In this document: positions 1-12,359 of the stretch, piece after piece
Position numbering within the stretch: the stretch's first letter is position 1
Layout of the letters: every line of letters starts with the position of its first letter
DNA from: Cheilinus undulatus
Lineage: Eukaryota > Chordata > Actinopteri > Labriformes > Labridae
Assembly: GCF_018320785.1 (NCBI RefSeq)
Contig: NC_054867.1
Location: forward strand, 25,981,855 to 26,045,854
Reading direction: 5' to 3'
Length of the DNA stretch: 64,000 nucleotides
Notes under the pieces: model-generated
Seen by the model: the letters and a program-made list of their open reading frames with translations, nothing else
Told to the model about the DNA's origin: nothing
Databases searched by the model: none
Position numbers and translations under genes: made by a program

Positions 1-9
1 TACAAAACA

Positions 10-31
10 ACCCACACACACACACACACAC
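10..31. repeat. (CA)n microsatellite
   Basis: A short run of CA dinucleotides lies at the left edge of the window. From here to about 700 there is only AT-rich, unassigned sequence with no convincing exon on either strand. Confidence 0.9.
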
Positions 32-704
32 AGCTTTTTGGCTGCCTTTTATATCCCTCGATATGTTGGTTTTATTATGTCAATAAGTAAATCAATTCTC
101 TATACAGCCTATTTGTAGAACATCTTTCTTCTGCAACCATATTGATGTTTAACTTATGTGTTCAACAAAAAATGTGCCAAATGGTTTCTGCTTCATGTAC
201 AACTTGAGAAAGTCAAACTGTATTCCTGCTCTGTTTAGATAAAAGAAACAAGACAATTCTTTTGTTAAGGAAGCTGCCATTTTATGAGAAATTAACTCAA
301 ATTAAAATGCTTGATATAATTCAGAAAATTCAGAAACCGCATTTTTTATTTCATCATGCAGGTTTAATTTTAGACGGACAGCATGTTCATGGGTGAATTC
401 CATCTCGTGAAGGAGAAAAGCTGTTAAAAGTGGCCTGACTGGTTCGTGCTGCCAGCAACTGGCAAAGAATCCTAAGATTTGCAGTGTAAAAGAAGGCCAA
501 CAGCTTTTCTCTCTTGTAATATGAAGTTCATATTTTGAAACAAATAATCATGGTTTATTAAGTGAAAGCACCTTATAGGTTTTTGTAGAAAAGACTCCTC
601 AGTTAAAATGCTGATGGCAGAGACTCATGGTGGTCCATCAAAGCAAGCAGAACAAAACATGATTCCTTATGCTTCCTTATGTAGCAGTCTTTCACATAGC
701 ATCC

Positions 705-1215
705 AGTAGGGCTGGGCAATTAATCGAAAATTAGATCTATGTGGACCTCTGCAATTTTTAAATTGCAGAAGGTATAATATTTTTTCTACAGGAACTTGCG
801 TCAAAATACCAGTTTTAAACTTTTTTTTTGCAGCAGAGATGCTATGTGTTACATATCACGCAATCACTCAAGTGCCTTTTTTTTTTGGAGTAGTCTAGAA
901 AAAATCCTATTTTGTTCATGTTTGTACATTTTTCTTATTAAATATGAGGATTACATAATAATGATCACTCCCTTCAATACAATTCATATCCAATTTGCAA
1001 TACAAGTCAAAATCATCACAATTAGATATATTTTTTAAATTGTTCAGCCCTAATTTAATCTAGTATTGTGTTGATTTTAATATAGACTGATTTATTGCTT
1101 GTGTTCTGGGAAAACACATGAGATGAAGAACTTAAGAAATAATTGCATATCAAATCGCAATATTGGGGAAAAAAATTGCAATTAGATTATTTCTCCAAAT
1201 TGTTCGGCCCTTGCG
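705..1215. mobile_element. MITE-like element of the 'ggctgggcaattaatcg' type
   Basis: The left end carries agggctgggcaattaatcg and the right end aaattgttcggccctt, which are rough inverted complements. A second internal copy of the terminal motif (ttgttcagccctaattt) sits near 1,039. Fish genomes contain many short DNA elements that begin with this motif and are rich in AATTGCAATT-like blocks. No transposase ORF is present. Boundaries are approximate because no target-site duplication was seen. Confidence 0.55.
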
Positions 1216-1440
1216 TCCGGTGTGTCAACCATATTAATAAATATCCTGTGTGAATCACTGTGGCACTGTCATGTAGGAGGGCTTGATAAGATGTGGTCCA
1301 TTGCAACCATAAAAATTGCACAGGTATCTTGCTCTGAAAACTTATAACAATATTTGGGATAATGCAAGTACTCAGCTTATACTAACTATAAACAAGAGCA
1401 GTCATTTTTAATTATTGTTGGCATTTCAGTGCATACAGTG

Positions 1441-1556
1441 CAAAAAAAAATAACACCCCCCCCCCCCCCCCCCCAATGTTTTACCCTTTTGGCTTTTTTT
1501 GACAAAAAAAATCCCCCTTCAAAGTGACTGACCTAATTCAACAGAGGCCCAGCCCA
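1441..1556 (+). mobile_element. Short Tc1-family fragment with a poly(C) run
   Basis: The stretch aaagtgactgacctaattc near 1,520 followed by aacagaggcccagcc matches, on the opposite strand, the terminal region of the Tc1-like element at about 61.4 kb. It also resembles the fragment at 52.5 kb. The piece is internally shortened and contains a pure run of about 19 C (1,456-1,474), expanded from the short C tract usual in such ends. It has no coding capacity. Confidence 0.6.
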
Positions 1557-4430
1557 TACATACATTTACTAACAGGAAATGTCAGAGACAGTAATAATAA
1601 ATAGTCAGTACATAGTCTGAGATGCTCATTGATACGTTGACCCTCTCATGTGGCCCATATAGTAATGGGTCAGGCAGATTATAATGCACATTTAACAACA
1701 GCAGCTGATATACTACCTCAAGTACATCCCTACTCAGAGCTCTTTAATACGCGATATCATGCCATAAACAGGGATATAATTGTCATTTTTATCCCTTCTT
1801 CCATTCTGTTTTGTTTTTGTGATAAAGCTGACAAAGAAATCTAGCAAAGCTCTAGAAAGTATAGAAAGAAAACTACTACCACTGGTATACTGGTTTTATA
1901 TACTATTTAAAACCACTATATCTGGGAAAGATAAAATAACAATAATAATAATAATATCATTAATAATAATAATAAGATTTTTTTCTGCCTGCATTTGATC
2001 ACTTACTACATAACGCATTTCCTCTCATTTTATTTGTAGATTATTTGACTGTTAACACTGCAAAAACACTACTTTTATCTATGATGAAGAAATATTTCAT
2101 AAATACTCCAAGAACTGAGGTGAGAGAAAGACACGAGAGACGAGATGACTTAGGTTGAGCTGTTTACTAGTCTTGGCCAAGGAGAAACAGTGACATCAAC
2201 ACAGTGAGAAGTTGACGGCAGATTTCTAACGAAGCCCCAAGTAGTTCACACTCTTATGCCTTTGGTAAACCTTGATCTTGATCATAACTCAAAATATGAT
2301 CCACAGCCTCTGCCGTACTGGAGCCAGACTGTCTCTGTCACACAAGATGTGAGGAAACAATCCATGACTATAGGAACAAACAGCATTTTATCTAACTCTT
2401 GAATGTGACTTTAGACTATCAACCCAGGAGAAGAGGAGAGACGCCTGGAGTCTCCACTCCTGACCGTACAGTGTGACCTGGGACCTTGGATTAGCTTAAC
2501 AGAACATTTATGAATCATTAGAAATATAAGGAATATTGGAAATTTCTTTATCAACCTACACAGGAACAAAGTCTTACTTGTGTTTCAGGTCACATTTATA
2601 CGGTCTTGTTAACTTTTGGCAACACACTGATTAAAAATTCTAAAGCGAGAGCAACATAGCAGATAGAAGGAAACTATCTTTGGCAACAGAGAGAGATCTC
2701 CTCCTCTGCTCTGACATGAAGTGAGCATGAAAAGCAGCGTGGCAAACCCCGCTGCTGATTGGAAGAAAATGGCAAAACAGAAAAAGACACTGCTATTCTC
2801 CAAATGGTTCTTTGCATTCTAGGTGCTTTCAATGTACAAAACACTTTGTGCGACTCACAGCTGCTCGTGTGAAAAGAGTCTTAATCATTAACAAACTGTT
2901 GGTGGGAGAAACAAAAAGCCACTCTGAAACCAGCAGGAATCAAAAGCTGTCCTCCCTGGAGATTTTGAAGTGATGGAGTACATTGCCAGCTCTGCAGCTC
3001 AAAGACTGAATGTTTGTCTGCTTCTATAAATATATTCAGCTCTGGGTTTACATCAACAGGAGCTCTTTGATCACTCATAAAATAAAGGATATTTCTGATA
3101 TCAAACAGGGGAGCTCACTCAGATGTCGGCACATCATTGCACTTTAGCTGCGTGCTCCTCATGATGAAAAAGTCCCACAGTTGGAATGAAAGTTTTATCT
3201 GTATGAATAATAAACATGCTTGAATCCTTTCATCTGAACAAGTTTGAATCATGGGATCGCTGCATGAAAAATTCCTCACTTCATTTGTCACAAATTGGAG
3301 AGATTAGCAAACTGACGTAAGCTAACGGATATGTGATTAACACCAGCTACAACAAATTAAGGTGGATTCTGCAGATGATACAGCATGTTAACAGCCAATT
3401 ACATTCAGATTCAAGGAAGCTGCCATCTGATGGGAGAGCTGGCTGCACCGCCTCCGCATCCTCAGGCCAACTGTCAATCACATCCTGTAACGTGTGAACT
3501 CTGAGGCTGCCCTCATGAAAAGTTTGTTCTAGTTTTAAAAGAACATGCAGTCTGAATGTTTCCCACAAGTTTTGATTCTAATCTGTAATTCATGACTGGC
3601 TGATTAAGTCTCAGATTTAATTAATGTTAAACCATTTTATAAGTATGTAGATATCAATTATTTATTGCCTTTCCTCTGCAGAGACCATCAGTATCCCAAT
3701 AATGTGCAGCATGATAAAAAGGATATTAAAAATGTACCAACTAGGATACATCTTAGTGTATTTTCGGACAAGAACCTCATGAATGTGTTTTATTTTAATT
3801 CAAAAGTTGTTGATCTCTACTAAAAGGGGGGAGGCATGAGTTAAAATCGAAGGGCAAAAATTAATATGGCTTTTGGCAGTCACTACTAACCACCAAGCAA
3901 GAAGAAGAACACTGCCAAGTCCCTGGTACAGCTTACAAGGCCCAAAGATATTTATCTAAAAACGATAATTTCAAAGCCACATCTGGAAAAATCACTGCTA
4001 AAAACAAGCTAGGGTTGGTTCATTCATTGTTGCAGAGAGTAATTAGTAAAGCTAAATGTATGTTTATAAAGCATTCCTTATCCTGATGTATTGAAGTTAT
4101 TTAGAGATACAGAGCCCAGCACAGCACACTTTGCCCCGATGTGTCCTGTAAACATACTGCAGTTACATTAACTGTAGCTAATTTAACTGAACACTACTGT
4201 CCCAATATTTTTAGAATATGGGTGCTTTTACAGATAATAGACTAGAAATCAGGAGGAGAGAGTTTTACTACACTTGCACCACATTGTTGCAAGTAGTACC
4301 TGTATCTTCCACATGCAGGCTTCCCTGTAAAGCTTCCTGTAAAGTCATAAAACAACAGATCTTTATTTTAGGTTTGCTGTATGATAGGCCACTGTGTTAT
4401 CAACCAAGCCAGATTTCAGTCATGAAATGA
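1557..4430. other. Unassigned intergenic DNA
   Basis: No ORF here resembles a known protein, and I saw no exon with good splice signals. Small AT-rich tracts, such as the TAA repeats at about 1,940-1,975, are the only simple-sequence features. If the candidate gene starting near 6.6 kb runs leftward, this would be intronic. Confidence 0.5.
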
Positions 4431-5165
4431 GGCAGTAAAAATATGCTCTAGGATGGTGTGGGCAAGTCGGTTGAATGAGCTGAAGCTGCACCCACTCATG
4501 ATTTGAGAAACTTAAAAGAAACAAAGTGGAATAAAAACAAAAAGCAAGATAAAAACAAGAAAACGCAGTAAAATGTGCCAAGAGAAGTAAAGAGAGCTCG
4601 TTAACAAACAATTAAGTATAAAGGGGGGAGGCAAGACAAAATAAGCTCGACAATGTAAAAGGCAGTGATATTAATAAATATGATAGCAAAGCAGTATAAA
4701 GAAGAGAAGCAATAAAAGAGATACAAGCATTAAAGACGATAACGATTAAAAACAGCCAAAGGGGCAATCAAATAAAATGACGTTAACAGGGAATAAAGAC
4801 AAGTAAAAGATTAAGAGGAAATGGAAAATACTAAGAAATGAAAAATAAAGTACAACAAAGTGAGAAAATAAAAAACCAAATAAGACTTGAAGACATCAAG
4901 ACATTTTTTCTGCACTTTTCGAGTAGGTTGTTCCAAAGTCGAGGAGCCCTGATGAAAAACACCCAGTCACATTTAGTATAAAGACTCAACTTTGGAAGGA
5001 CCAGCAGCCCCCAAATCGAGGATCTCAGGTTACAGGCTTATTCATAGAGGGTTAATAACTGATCACATAATGTGTATTCCACTGATCTCAGATCACAGAA
5101 CTCTTAACTGTCCACAAAGTTAAAATAAAGTCCATACATTGCAGGACCTTCTTCTGTTGACATAA
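4430..5165. repeat. Dispersed-repeat-like sequence (LINE 3' region type)
   Basis: An A-rich stretch (4,500-4,890) is followed by sequence around 4,915-5,160 containing motifs such as gttccaaagtcgaggagccc and gaggatctcaggtt. I recognise these as typical of a common fish retroelement tail. There is no RT coding sequence and no target-site duplication was found, so family and limits are uncertain. Confidence 0.4.
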
Positions 5166-5629
5166 GACTGACATGGTTACTAACAATATTTTCACCAATA
5201 CCCTCTGTAGCCTAAGTTATGTCTTACATTGTCTTAAATTAGTTGCCTATCTTCTCAAAATCCTGTGAGTATATTTACGACCTTCCTTCAAGTGAGATTT
5301 TGCATTTATATAAACTTAAACATGAGACTTGGATCTTGGGTATAATAAGCTGGGCTGATATACACTCAACAGTACTTCACCTTGTGCAGCATATGGCCCA
5401 TCCAAATATCTGCGATGTCGAGGTTAACCATACAGCCATACAAAAAGTCTACTTGTCTAACAGAGGAAAAACAAGAGGTGCATTCAGTCATAAAAAGTGA
5501 TGGACACTGTTTTCTCTCTCATACAGCCAGTGTTTCCGGCTTGACACTATTGTCATCTAACTGGTGTATGAGTGGGTACTGAGCTCCTGTACTGGGAGGT
5601 TTTTCCACTTAGCAACAGTTATTAGACTG

Positions 5630-6765
5630 CACGCGCTGTGGTGGTGGCGGTAGCATAGCAACAACTGCTAAAGGAGCTCGAGCCTGAATAGAGATCCCAC
5701 GCTGTGGTGGTCTGAGCTTCCTTTCAAAACACTCCCAACTTCTTCTGTCCCCCACCGGCTACTTTTCGCCACGACCCGGATGTTTCTGACGCCATTTTAT
5801 CTCTATTATAATGTGCTTTGGCTGTCAAGGATGCTTCAAATAAAATATTCAGCGGAGAAGCGTCTAACTTTTATCATAGCTAGTTAGCTTGTTGAATATG
5901 CGGAGTGGCGCCCCCTCTCGTTTTGCTCGTTTAAAATTTGGACTGCTTTATTTGAGAAGAAACACAGATTTGGCATTCAATAAAACTTATGTGAATGTTA
6001 AATTACTCATATTTAAAGAAATATACAGTACATTAGCCTGACGTGACAGCAGCCTGTTAACGTATGAGAAGATGGACCGTTAACCATCAACTCAATGACC
6101 GTTACAGTCGCTGTTAAATCATCAATACACGCTACTTTTACCGTAACTTTAAAAGGTTTAAGGCCTGATAACAGGTTATCGATCAGGCTCAGCTTCAGCT
6201 TTCGTGACCAGAGGACTCAAGCTGAATTGATGCAGCAACGGCTTCATTTGAAACATTTAGCAAAATCAATTACCACCGGGGATTAGAATACTCGATTATC
6301 AAACAGCGAGTGTCAAAGACAGTACGTACATGTTAATACTCGCTGTTTCAAAATTAATAAAGAGCAGACTCACTCGCTGTTACGCTACCACTCTGAAGGT
6401 GGCTAATGTTATTCAGTCATCCAGCCAGTCCCTGTCTGTTCCTCCATTGCAGTCATGATGCAGCCTGTCTCTCGGCAGCTGTTCACACTGTGTCCCGACT
6501 GGTCCTGCTTTAAATATAGCTGTATATTATTTATCTAAACGCGGCTAAACTAGGCGCTAATGCTAGTGTTCGGTGTTACTCACCCTGTGACTGGGCCATC
6601 GATGATGCTCTCAGTATCCCTCTCTCTCTTTCCAGTCAAATAGTTTTTGGGAAGGAGACACGATTCCACGCCTTGTAGGCGGGACACAGTGTAAACGTCG
6701 CCGTCTGCTAACAAACCATGCCCTTCATCTCCATCGTTAATGTACACTCAAAGTGTCATCTTCAA
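5630..6765 (-). promoter_or_regulatory. CpG-containing promoter-like region
   Basis: Base composition here is less AT-rich than the surroundings and CpG dinucleotides are more frequent. It contains an AAAATGGCG box on the minus strand (around 5,791-5,798), which fits the YY1 initiator type, a CTCF-like core within 5,905-5,921, and a candidate coding start with a splice donor at 6,584-6,599 on the minus strand. Together these suggest one or two transcription starts of a gene running leftward. Whether the 5.8 kb and 6.6 kb parts are alternative promoters cannot be told from sequence alone. Confidence 0.45.
6584..6599 (-). CDS. Possible first coding exon, MAQSQ(G), perhaps of immp2l
   Basis: On the minus strand ATG-GCC-CAG-TCA-CAG-G is followed directly by a good donor (gtgagt). 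It therefore encodes MAQSQ plus the first base of a sixth codon, and sits at the edge of a promoter-like region. The peptide MAQSQG is how I recall vertebrate IMMP2L, the mitochondrial inner-membrane peptidase subunit 2, beginning. Six residues are weak evidence. I could not find the following exon (expected to continue W-V-x-R) in the 6.5 kb to the left, so a long first intron or chance must be allowed for. Confidence 0.3.
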
Positions 6766-6948
6766 ATATTAGCTAGTACTGTAGGGATAATGAGACATTA
6801 ACCTCCTTAGACCCTGGATGTACGGATGAGGACAGTACATTTAGGCTCTCCTACAACACGGTAAAAAATTATGCTGTTAGAATGTTTTTTTATAATTTCC
6901 CTGAGTTTTTATAGGAATGAAAGTAATTTTTTTTAGGAATGCTGGGGG

Positions 6949-6993
<45 letters not shown>

Positions 6994-7034
6994 GTTGTTG
7001 TTGTTGTTGTTGTTGTTTTTGTTGTTGTTGTTAT
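6949..7034. repeat. Compound (ATT)n-(GTT)n microsatellite
   Basis: A run of about 15 ATT units changes abruptly into GTT units, then a short T interruption and more GTT. The long Leu and Tyr/Cys runs in overlapping frames come from this repeat and are not protein. Imperfect ggaaatttt-like motifs continue to about 7,330. From 7,330 to 8,120 nothing was recognised. Confidence 0.9.
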
Positions 7035-8120
7035 TTTCTAATTGCTTTGGATTTAAATTGGAAACTATTCTGCCTAAATTTAAATGGAAATTTTGGGGCT
7101 TTGGATTGGATGTTGGGGGGGAATTTGTTTGGGAATATTCATTATATTTCCATGGATTATGGGGAATTTTTGTAAGTTTCCACTGAAAAATATGGGGTAT
7201 GCTTAAAGAAATTTTTTATAGAAATTTTATGGGATTTTCACAGAAATTTTTAGTAATTTCCTTGGAAATTTTCATGAAATTGAGGGGATTTTTGTGTTTT
7301 TTTTTTTTAGTCTCTAATAATTTTAAATTTAATTTTCCAAGACCTCAATAACTTTTAGTGAAAAAACATATTCTTTGTCAAAATGTCCTCCTACAAGTAA
7401 AAACAACTCTTTTTTGTATTGTGCAGTAAGAAAGGTCTATTGCTCTGATATGTAGACAATATTTTGTGGTGAAAACTACTTACTGTTTAAAGACAGAACA
7501 TAGGTTTTATTCTTATCAGGTCCCACTAGTCCCAAATAAGCGGTGAAAATTAAAAATGCATCCCAAACAAAAGTTAAATTCTTACAAGGTCAATGTTAGT
7601 GTGACTGCCTTATTTGTGGCTATTGACGGGAAAGACTTTTGACAGGCCTTATAATAATTTCCCTGTTAAAACAAGAAGTGACATACAGGGTTACATTGGT
7701 TGTTCATAAACTAAATTTCTATTTAAGAATTCTGTTTTCTTTCAAGATGCTTTTTATCATTCAAGGAAAAACTCAGAAAAAAATGAGAATATCAGTGGAA
7801 AAATACCAGATCCAAAATAAGAGGGCAGTAGCTCAGGTTGTTTACGTATCGATCTAGTGAGGTAAAATCTTAGCCTCTGGTGTTTCTATGTTATTATTAT
7901 ATTTAATTTATTTATGTTTATCTCATTCAATAAAACAAAACAATTCATATCCAACATAAAATCTTCCACTTTGAATGAAAAGAAGCAGAATGAAGAATAA
8001 TCTTATATCTGCCCCGTTTCCACAAACATTTATTACATTATATCACGCAACAATTTGCAGATATGTTACAACATGCAGCTTTATGTTGAGCAACAAAAAA
8101 ATCATGCTAACATCTAGGAC

Positions 8121-8953
8121 AGGGGTGTCCAAAACTATGGCCCATGGGTCTGTGGTTAATTTTAAATCAGCCCAGAGCAAATTATTTTATCCCATTTAAA
8201 TTTTATTTCAAAGTTAAAAAGACAAAACAGAACAATGACATCAACAAAACACATGGCATACATACCACAACAAAGAAGGGGAGGGGGGTAGCACTGGTAC
8301 ATATCATCATTATTGTGTTACATATGCAGGTGTGCGTACATAATTGGAGAGCAGTCAGATTGTCATTCCATTATTTAATTTTTCTCTGAAAATAGTCCAC
8401 GATGCATCCAGCCTGCTATTACCACTTAAAGTTTAGGCGACATTCTCCACTGACAGCAAGTCCAAAAAGTATGTTAAAGCAGTCTGGATTACGAGTCTCC
8501 CAATTCATAAGTATTGTCCTCTTTGCAGATAGGAAAGCTAAAGCAGCAATGTGCTGTGTAGATCTAGATGCACACATCAGAGCGTTTAGGTACACAAACA
8601 TCCATTGTTCATGTACTAACACTTGTAGGGCATCGACTACCTGGGTCCTGAATTTTTCTACCATAGGGCAAGACCACAATAGATGTATAAGTGTGCCAGT
8701 CCCACCACATCCATGCCAGTACAGTTCAGAAGTGTTTGTGTTCATTTTTTAAAATTTATATGGTGTCATCCAGTATATGTTCTGTGTATGATCTTCATTT
8801 GGATGATTCTATATCTAACACAGTTGGAAACTAATGATGAATGTTTTTGTATTGCATCCCACAGCCCAGAGCAAATTCTAAAAGGAAAGATGGCCCCAAC
8901 TGGAACATGTAGCTTGAGGTCAACTGTATTTTACTTCTTAGTTTGAACACTAG
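8121..8953. mobile_element. hAT/Charlie-like MITE interrupted by a LINE
   Basis: The left end reads caggggtgtccaaa followed by a 'tatggcccatgggtc' block. This is typical of abundant hAT-type MITEs in fish that start CAGGGGTGTCCAAA and end with the complement. The right end, agtttgaacactagg (8,939-8,953), is a decayed version of that inverted end. The element is split by the LINE at 8,184-8,861. Confidence 0.6.
8184..8861 (-). mobile_element. 5'-truncated L1/Tx1-like LINE insertion
   Basis: On the minus strand an open frame of 108 codons (8,745-8,419) has the late ORF2 pattern of L1/Tx1 LINEs: a Cys/His cluster (W-H-G-C-G) followed by GTLIHLLWSCPMVEKF. The segment is flanked by a perfect 16-bp direct repeat, cagcccagagcaaatt, at 8,168-8,183 and 8,862-8,877. 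This is the expected target-site duplication of target-primed reverse transcription. The element is therefore a truncated copy inserted in the surrounding MITE. It lacks the RT catalytic region and is dead. Confidence 0.75.
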
Positions 8954-10350
8954 GTGATGCTATTGTGTTAATTCTATAAACAAACATATTGACAAGAATT
9001 AATTGGCATGCTTTTTTGTGACTAAACGGAGATGAAAGGTATGATAAACATATTGGCAACCAAAATGAATATGATATCTCAGTTTATGTTACCTTGATGA
9101 ATAAAGTCAAAATAATTGAAGTTGTTTGTGTTTATATAGACTTCTTCCATATTATTTTGAACCCAATGTTTATAGGTATAGCTATTTGTATACTGTATCT
9201 GTAAACATGCAAACATACAGATATATTTCTATTCTTTAACAGTTATTATCTCACATCTAAAAATGGATACCTAATTTTGCAAAACAAAATCAAATATATT
9301 GTGGGGAAATAAAATTACAGCAACGAATGGAAGCATAAATGGTGCACATTTGCTCTGCTATCTGCTCCAGCTCAAAGTCTGATTCACACATTTGTTTTGC
9401 ACCAACAATCCTATAAAGTTTGGCTTGTTTTATGTTGTTTGTTTTTGTTTTGTGCCTGAATGTGGAAATGTGTTGTCAGCAACTACCTTCTCTGCTGCAT
9501 GGAGATGCATTCTCATCCTGACCAGAGGTGGAGTCGGTAGTAGTAGGGGACAACTGGAGCTCCCCTGAAATCAGATAGGGTAACCCAAGTCCTTAGCAAT
9601 GATAGGCTATCTACCTCATCAGCCATTAATGAAAGCTGTGAAAGCTGTTCTTTTTTAAAGGTAATTAGAATATGAAGCATATCTTAACCTACCAACTTGA
9701 ATATCTGAAAGGCGAGATATGTCAAAGTGGCTGTGTACATCTGTATTTCTCAGTCTATGAACCTCAGTGATCCAGGATATATAATTTTACTTAGTGACTG
9801 TTTTGTGGCCGATAAAGTGTTACTCTTGAATTTGCAAAATATTACAAAGATGCCAAAACTTACATTTCTGGTAATAGCCCACTGTCACTCCATTTGGTTC
9901 ATATTATGACATTCCCAGATAACCCACTATTACCCTTACCCCTCCTTCTCATTGATCAAATATGTATTTCCTGTATTTAAGTTTTTAAAGTAGTGTAATT
10001 CATGCCCTTTCAGATTAAACTTTTGTGTGATAGTGATTTATTTCATTAATATAATTAAGGGTCGTTGTTACTCAAGTCTGGCATGAACTCATATGTGATT
10101 TGGCTTGTTGTGTTCAGAAGAACAGCCCTGTTCTTATTGGCTTATAGTTGCTTAAAAACAATTTCAAAAGTGGTAGAACACCACGTATTGGCTACTGTTA
10201 CATTAAGCATTACTGAAAAATTCTCATGGTGTATGGGTCAACTTCTTTGACCCAAAACAATTTTTATTTAAACTGTAGAAAGGAAATGAACTTTCTCCCT
10301 CTAAAAAGGATTAATAAAAGCACCTGATGCACAAGACAGTTACTGAAATT
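8954..10350. other. Unassigned intergenic DNA
   Basis: No exon, RNA gene or recognisable repeat was found. The few short ORFs (for example at 9,727 and 10,065) have no recognisable domain and lack promoter or splice support. Confidence 0.5.
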
Positions 10351-10376
10351 CCATTGCATTCACAACACAATACATT

Positions 10377-10382
10377 TTTATT
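10377..10382 (-). promoter_or_regulatory. arfgap1: Candidate distal poly(A) signal of arfgap1
   Basis: AATAAA on the minus strand is followed by GT-rich sequence (gtattgtgttgtg), a good cleavage context. It is the most convincing distal end for the arfgap1 transcript. Confidence 0.45.
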
Positions 10383-12071
10383 GAACACAGAAACCATTTG
10401 TACAGGAAAACATCCACAGCCTCAGCTGAATAGGTAACACTGGCTCACCTCATAGGATGGCTGCTGGTGAAACTTGAAGGGGTAAAGCAGACAACTGCAC
10501 TCAAATTCACAGCGGGAAACTGCGTTCGCAAATTAAACACAAGGTCAATGTTTTTAGTTCCATGTTACATCTCATGCATTACATCAAAAATAGTATTTCT
10601 GACATAATAGTTGGATCAACAAACACGAACATATCCCAGTCTGACATGTTTGACAGGCACAGACACTGAGCTCAACCGCTGCTCTGGAAAGTTAAAGTTC
10701 AGAATGAGATAACATCAAAATTCTTTAAAAAAGAATCATCACCATATGCATGTCAGATGGCAATCAGTCAATAGTTTATCTATGAACTAAGCGCATCAGC
10801 AATCTAACCAAGACGTTCACAGATAAAAAGTTGTGGTGCATCAGAACTTTTTGGCTGAATACAGGCAAAGGACTGTTAGAACACTGGCCTAAAGTCCTCC
10901 AGTAACAAAAACTTTCATAAAGCTTCAGTAATACAAGAAAACTGAGCCCGAAAATGTATCATTTGACATTATCTGTGTTGGTAAATTGACATGTACACCT
11001 CACTGCATCAGAGACACATAGGCACACTGACATCAGAATTAGCAGACAGCAATCACAGCTGTTCAAAGTGTGTAACACACCACCACACACACAAGCACAC
11101 GACTGCAAGGATCAGCAACACAATTGTTCCAGGAGTGATCTTTGTTTTTTACATTTTGTGTTGTGACTAAGAACAAATCAACACTGTAGACCTTAGCAAA
11201 GTCAAATCAAGCCTACTGTTCTGAAGTCGACAACAAAACAATGCTCAGAGTTTACAAAAAATGGCAGTAAACCAAAAATCCTCAGAGGTAGAGAGTGGGC
11301 ATGGAATAAATGTTATCTTTCACATGATATAACCTGTTGGAGTAAAGTTGGATATTCACCAATCATGAGGCCCAACGACAAAGACGTAAAACAAAAGTGT
11401 TAAAACACGTTGATAACAAACATGAATCCAGCAGCTGTATTGCACTGGTACACTGCTCTGTGAGCAGTTAGAATGGGCTACTGGTCAGTGAAGACAAACA
11501 CCAAGCCTCAAAGTTTTAGATGCACTCACAGCTTGTCAAAAATGCTTTGATATTCGGCTTGATCTAAACAAATGTACAACAATTCAAAGCTTTACCTGTT
11601 TTTGTGTGTCTAAATTTAGTTTCTGGGGTCTGCACTGTTACAAAGACTTCTGCAGGTTATTAAATGTGCTAAGTAATGAAACTTTAAAGGCATTTAGAGT
11701 ACGATAAAGTTTTAACTTACACAGAAATAAAGGCCACAAAAGAAGGGTTGCTGTTGCAACTTTTTCCTCATCCTTAACCTAAGCTGTTCATTTCAAATTT
11801 TAGACACATAGTTCTTGATAAAATCCACAATTTAACATATTCTTCCTGTTAAAATATTTTTAAATGATAAAACTGCATGTATGAGTGCAGTTGCAGTATC
11901 ATGCTTGAGTTAATTCAGTGAGTGTTTAAGAGCTCTGTACATTTCAATCTTCACAATAATGGTGTGAAAATGTGTAATATCAGAGCTTCATTACATGTGT
12001 TGACCATGATGCATTAACAAGGAAGTTATCAAAAATTCTCAAATGTTTTATCATGAAGAAGACAATTATTA

Positions 12072-12359
12072 AAGTCCCTGTAAAGTGAAATCCAAACTTT
12101 GAACAAAAAGCATTTTTTTAATTTTTCATTTAAAGGGTCGTGATTCTCATTATTGGGCGTGGCTCCAGCTCATTGAGCAGACACGCCCACACCATCCTAG
12201 AGCAGATTTTACCACTTCATTTTTCATGATTTTGAAGCTTAATTTTATAAACTTAGAGATGTTTGTCATGACTCAAATTTGGCATGGTTGTTCGTAACAC
12301 AGTGGCCTGTCCTACAACAAACTTAAAATACATGTTTTTTAATCTCTTTACAGGGACTT
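12072..12359. mobile_element. 288-bp MITE with perfect 14-bp inverted ends
   Basis: The ends are aagtccctgtaaag (12,072-12,085) and ctttacagggactt (12,346-12,359), exact reverse complements. The interior is non-coding. The superfamily is not certain, because no clear target duplication is visible. Confidence 0.8.

Noticed and set aside
6917-7186. Leu-rich and Tyr/Cys-rich small proteins
   Set aside because: They are translations of the ATT/GTT microsatellite.
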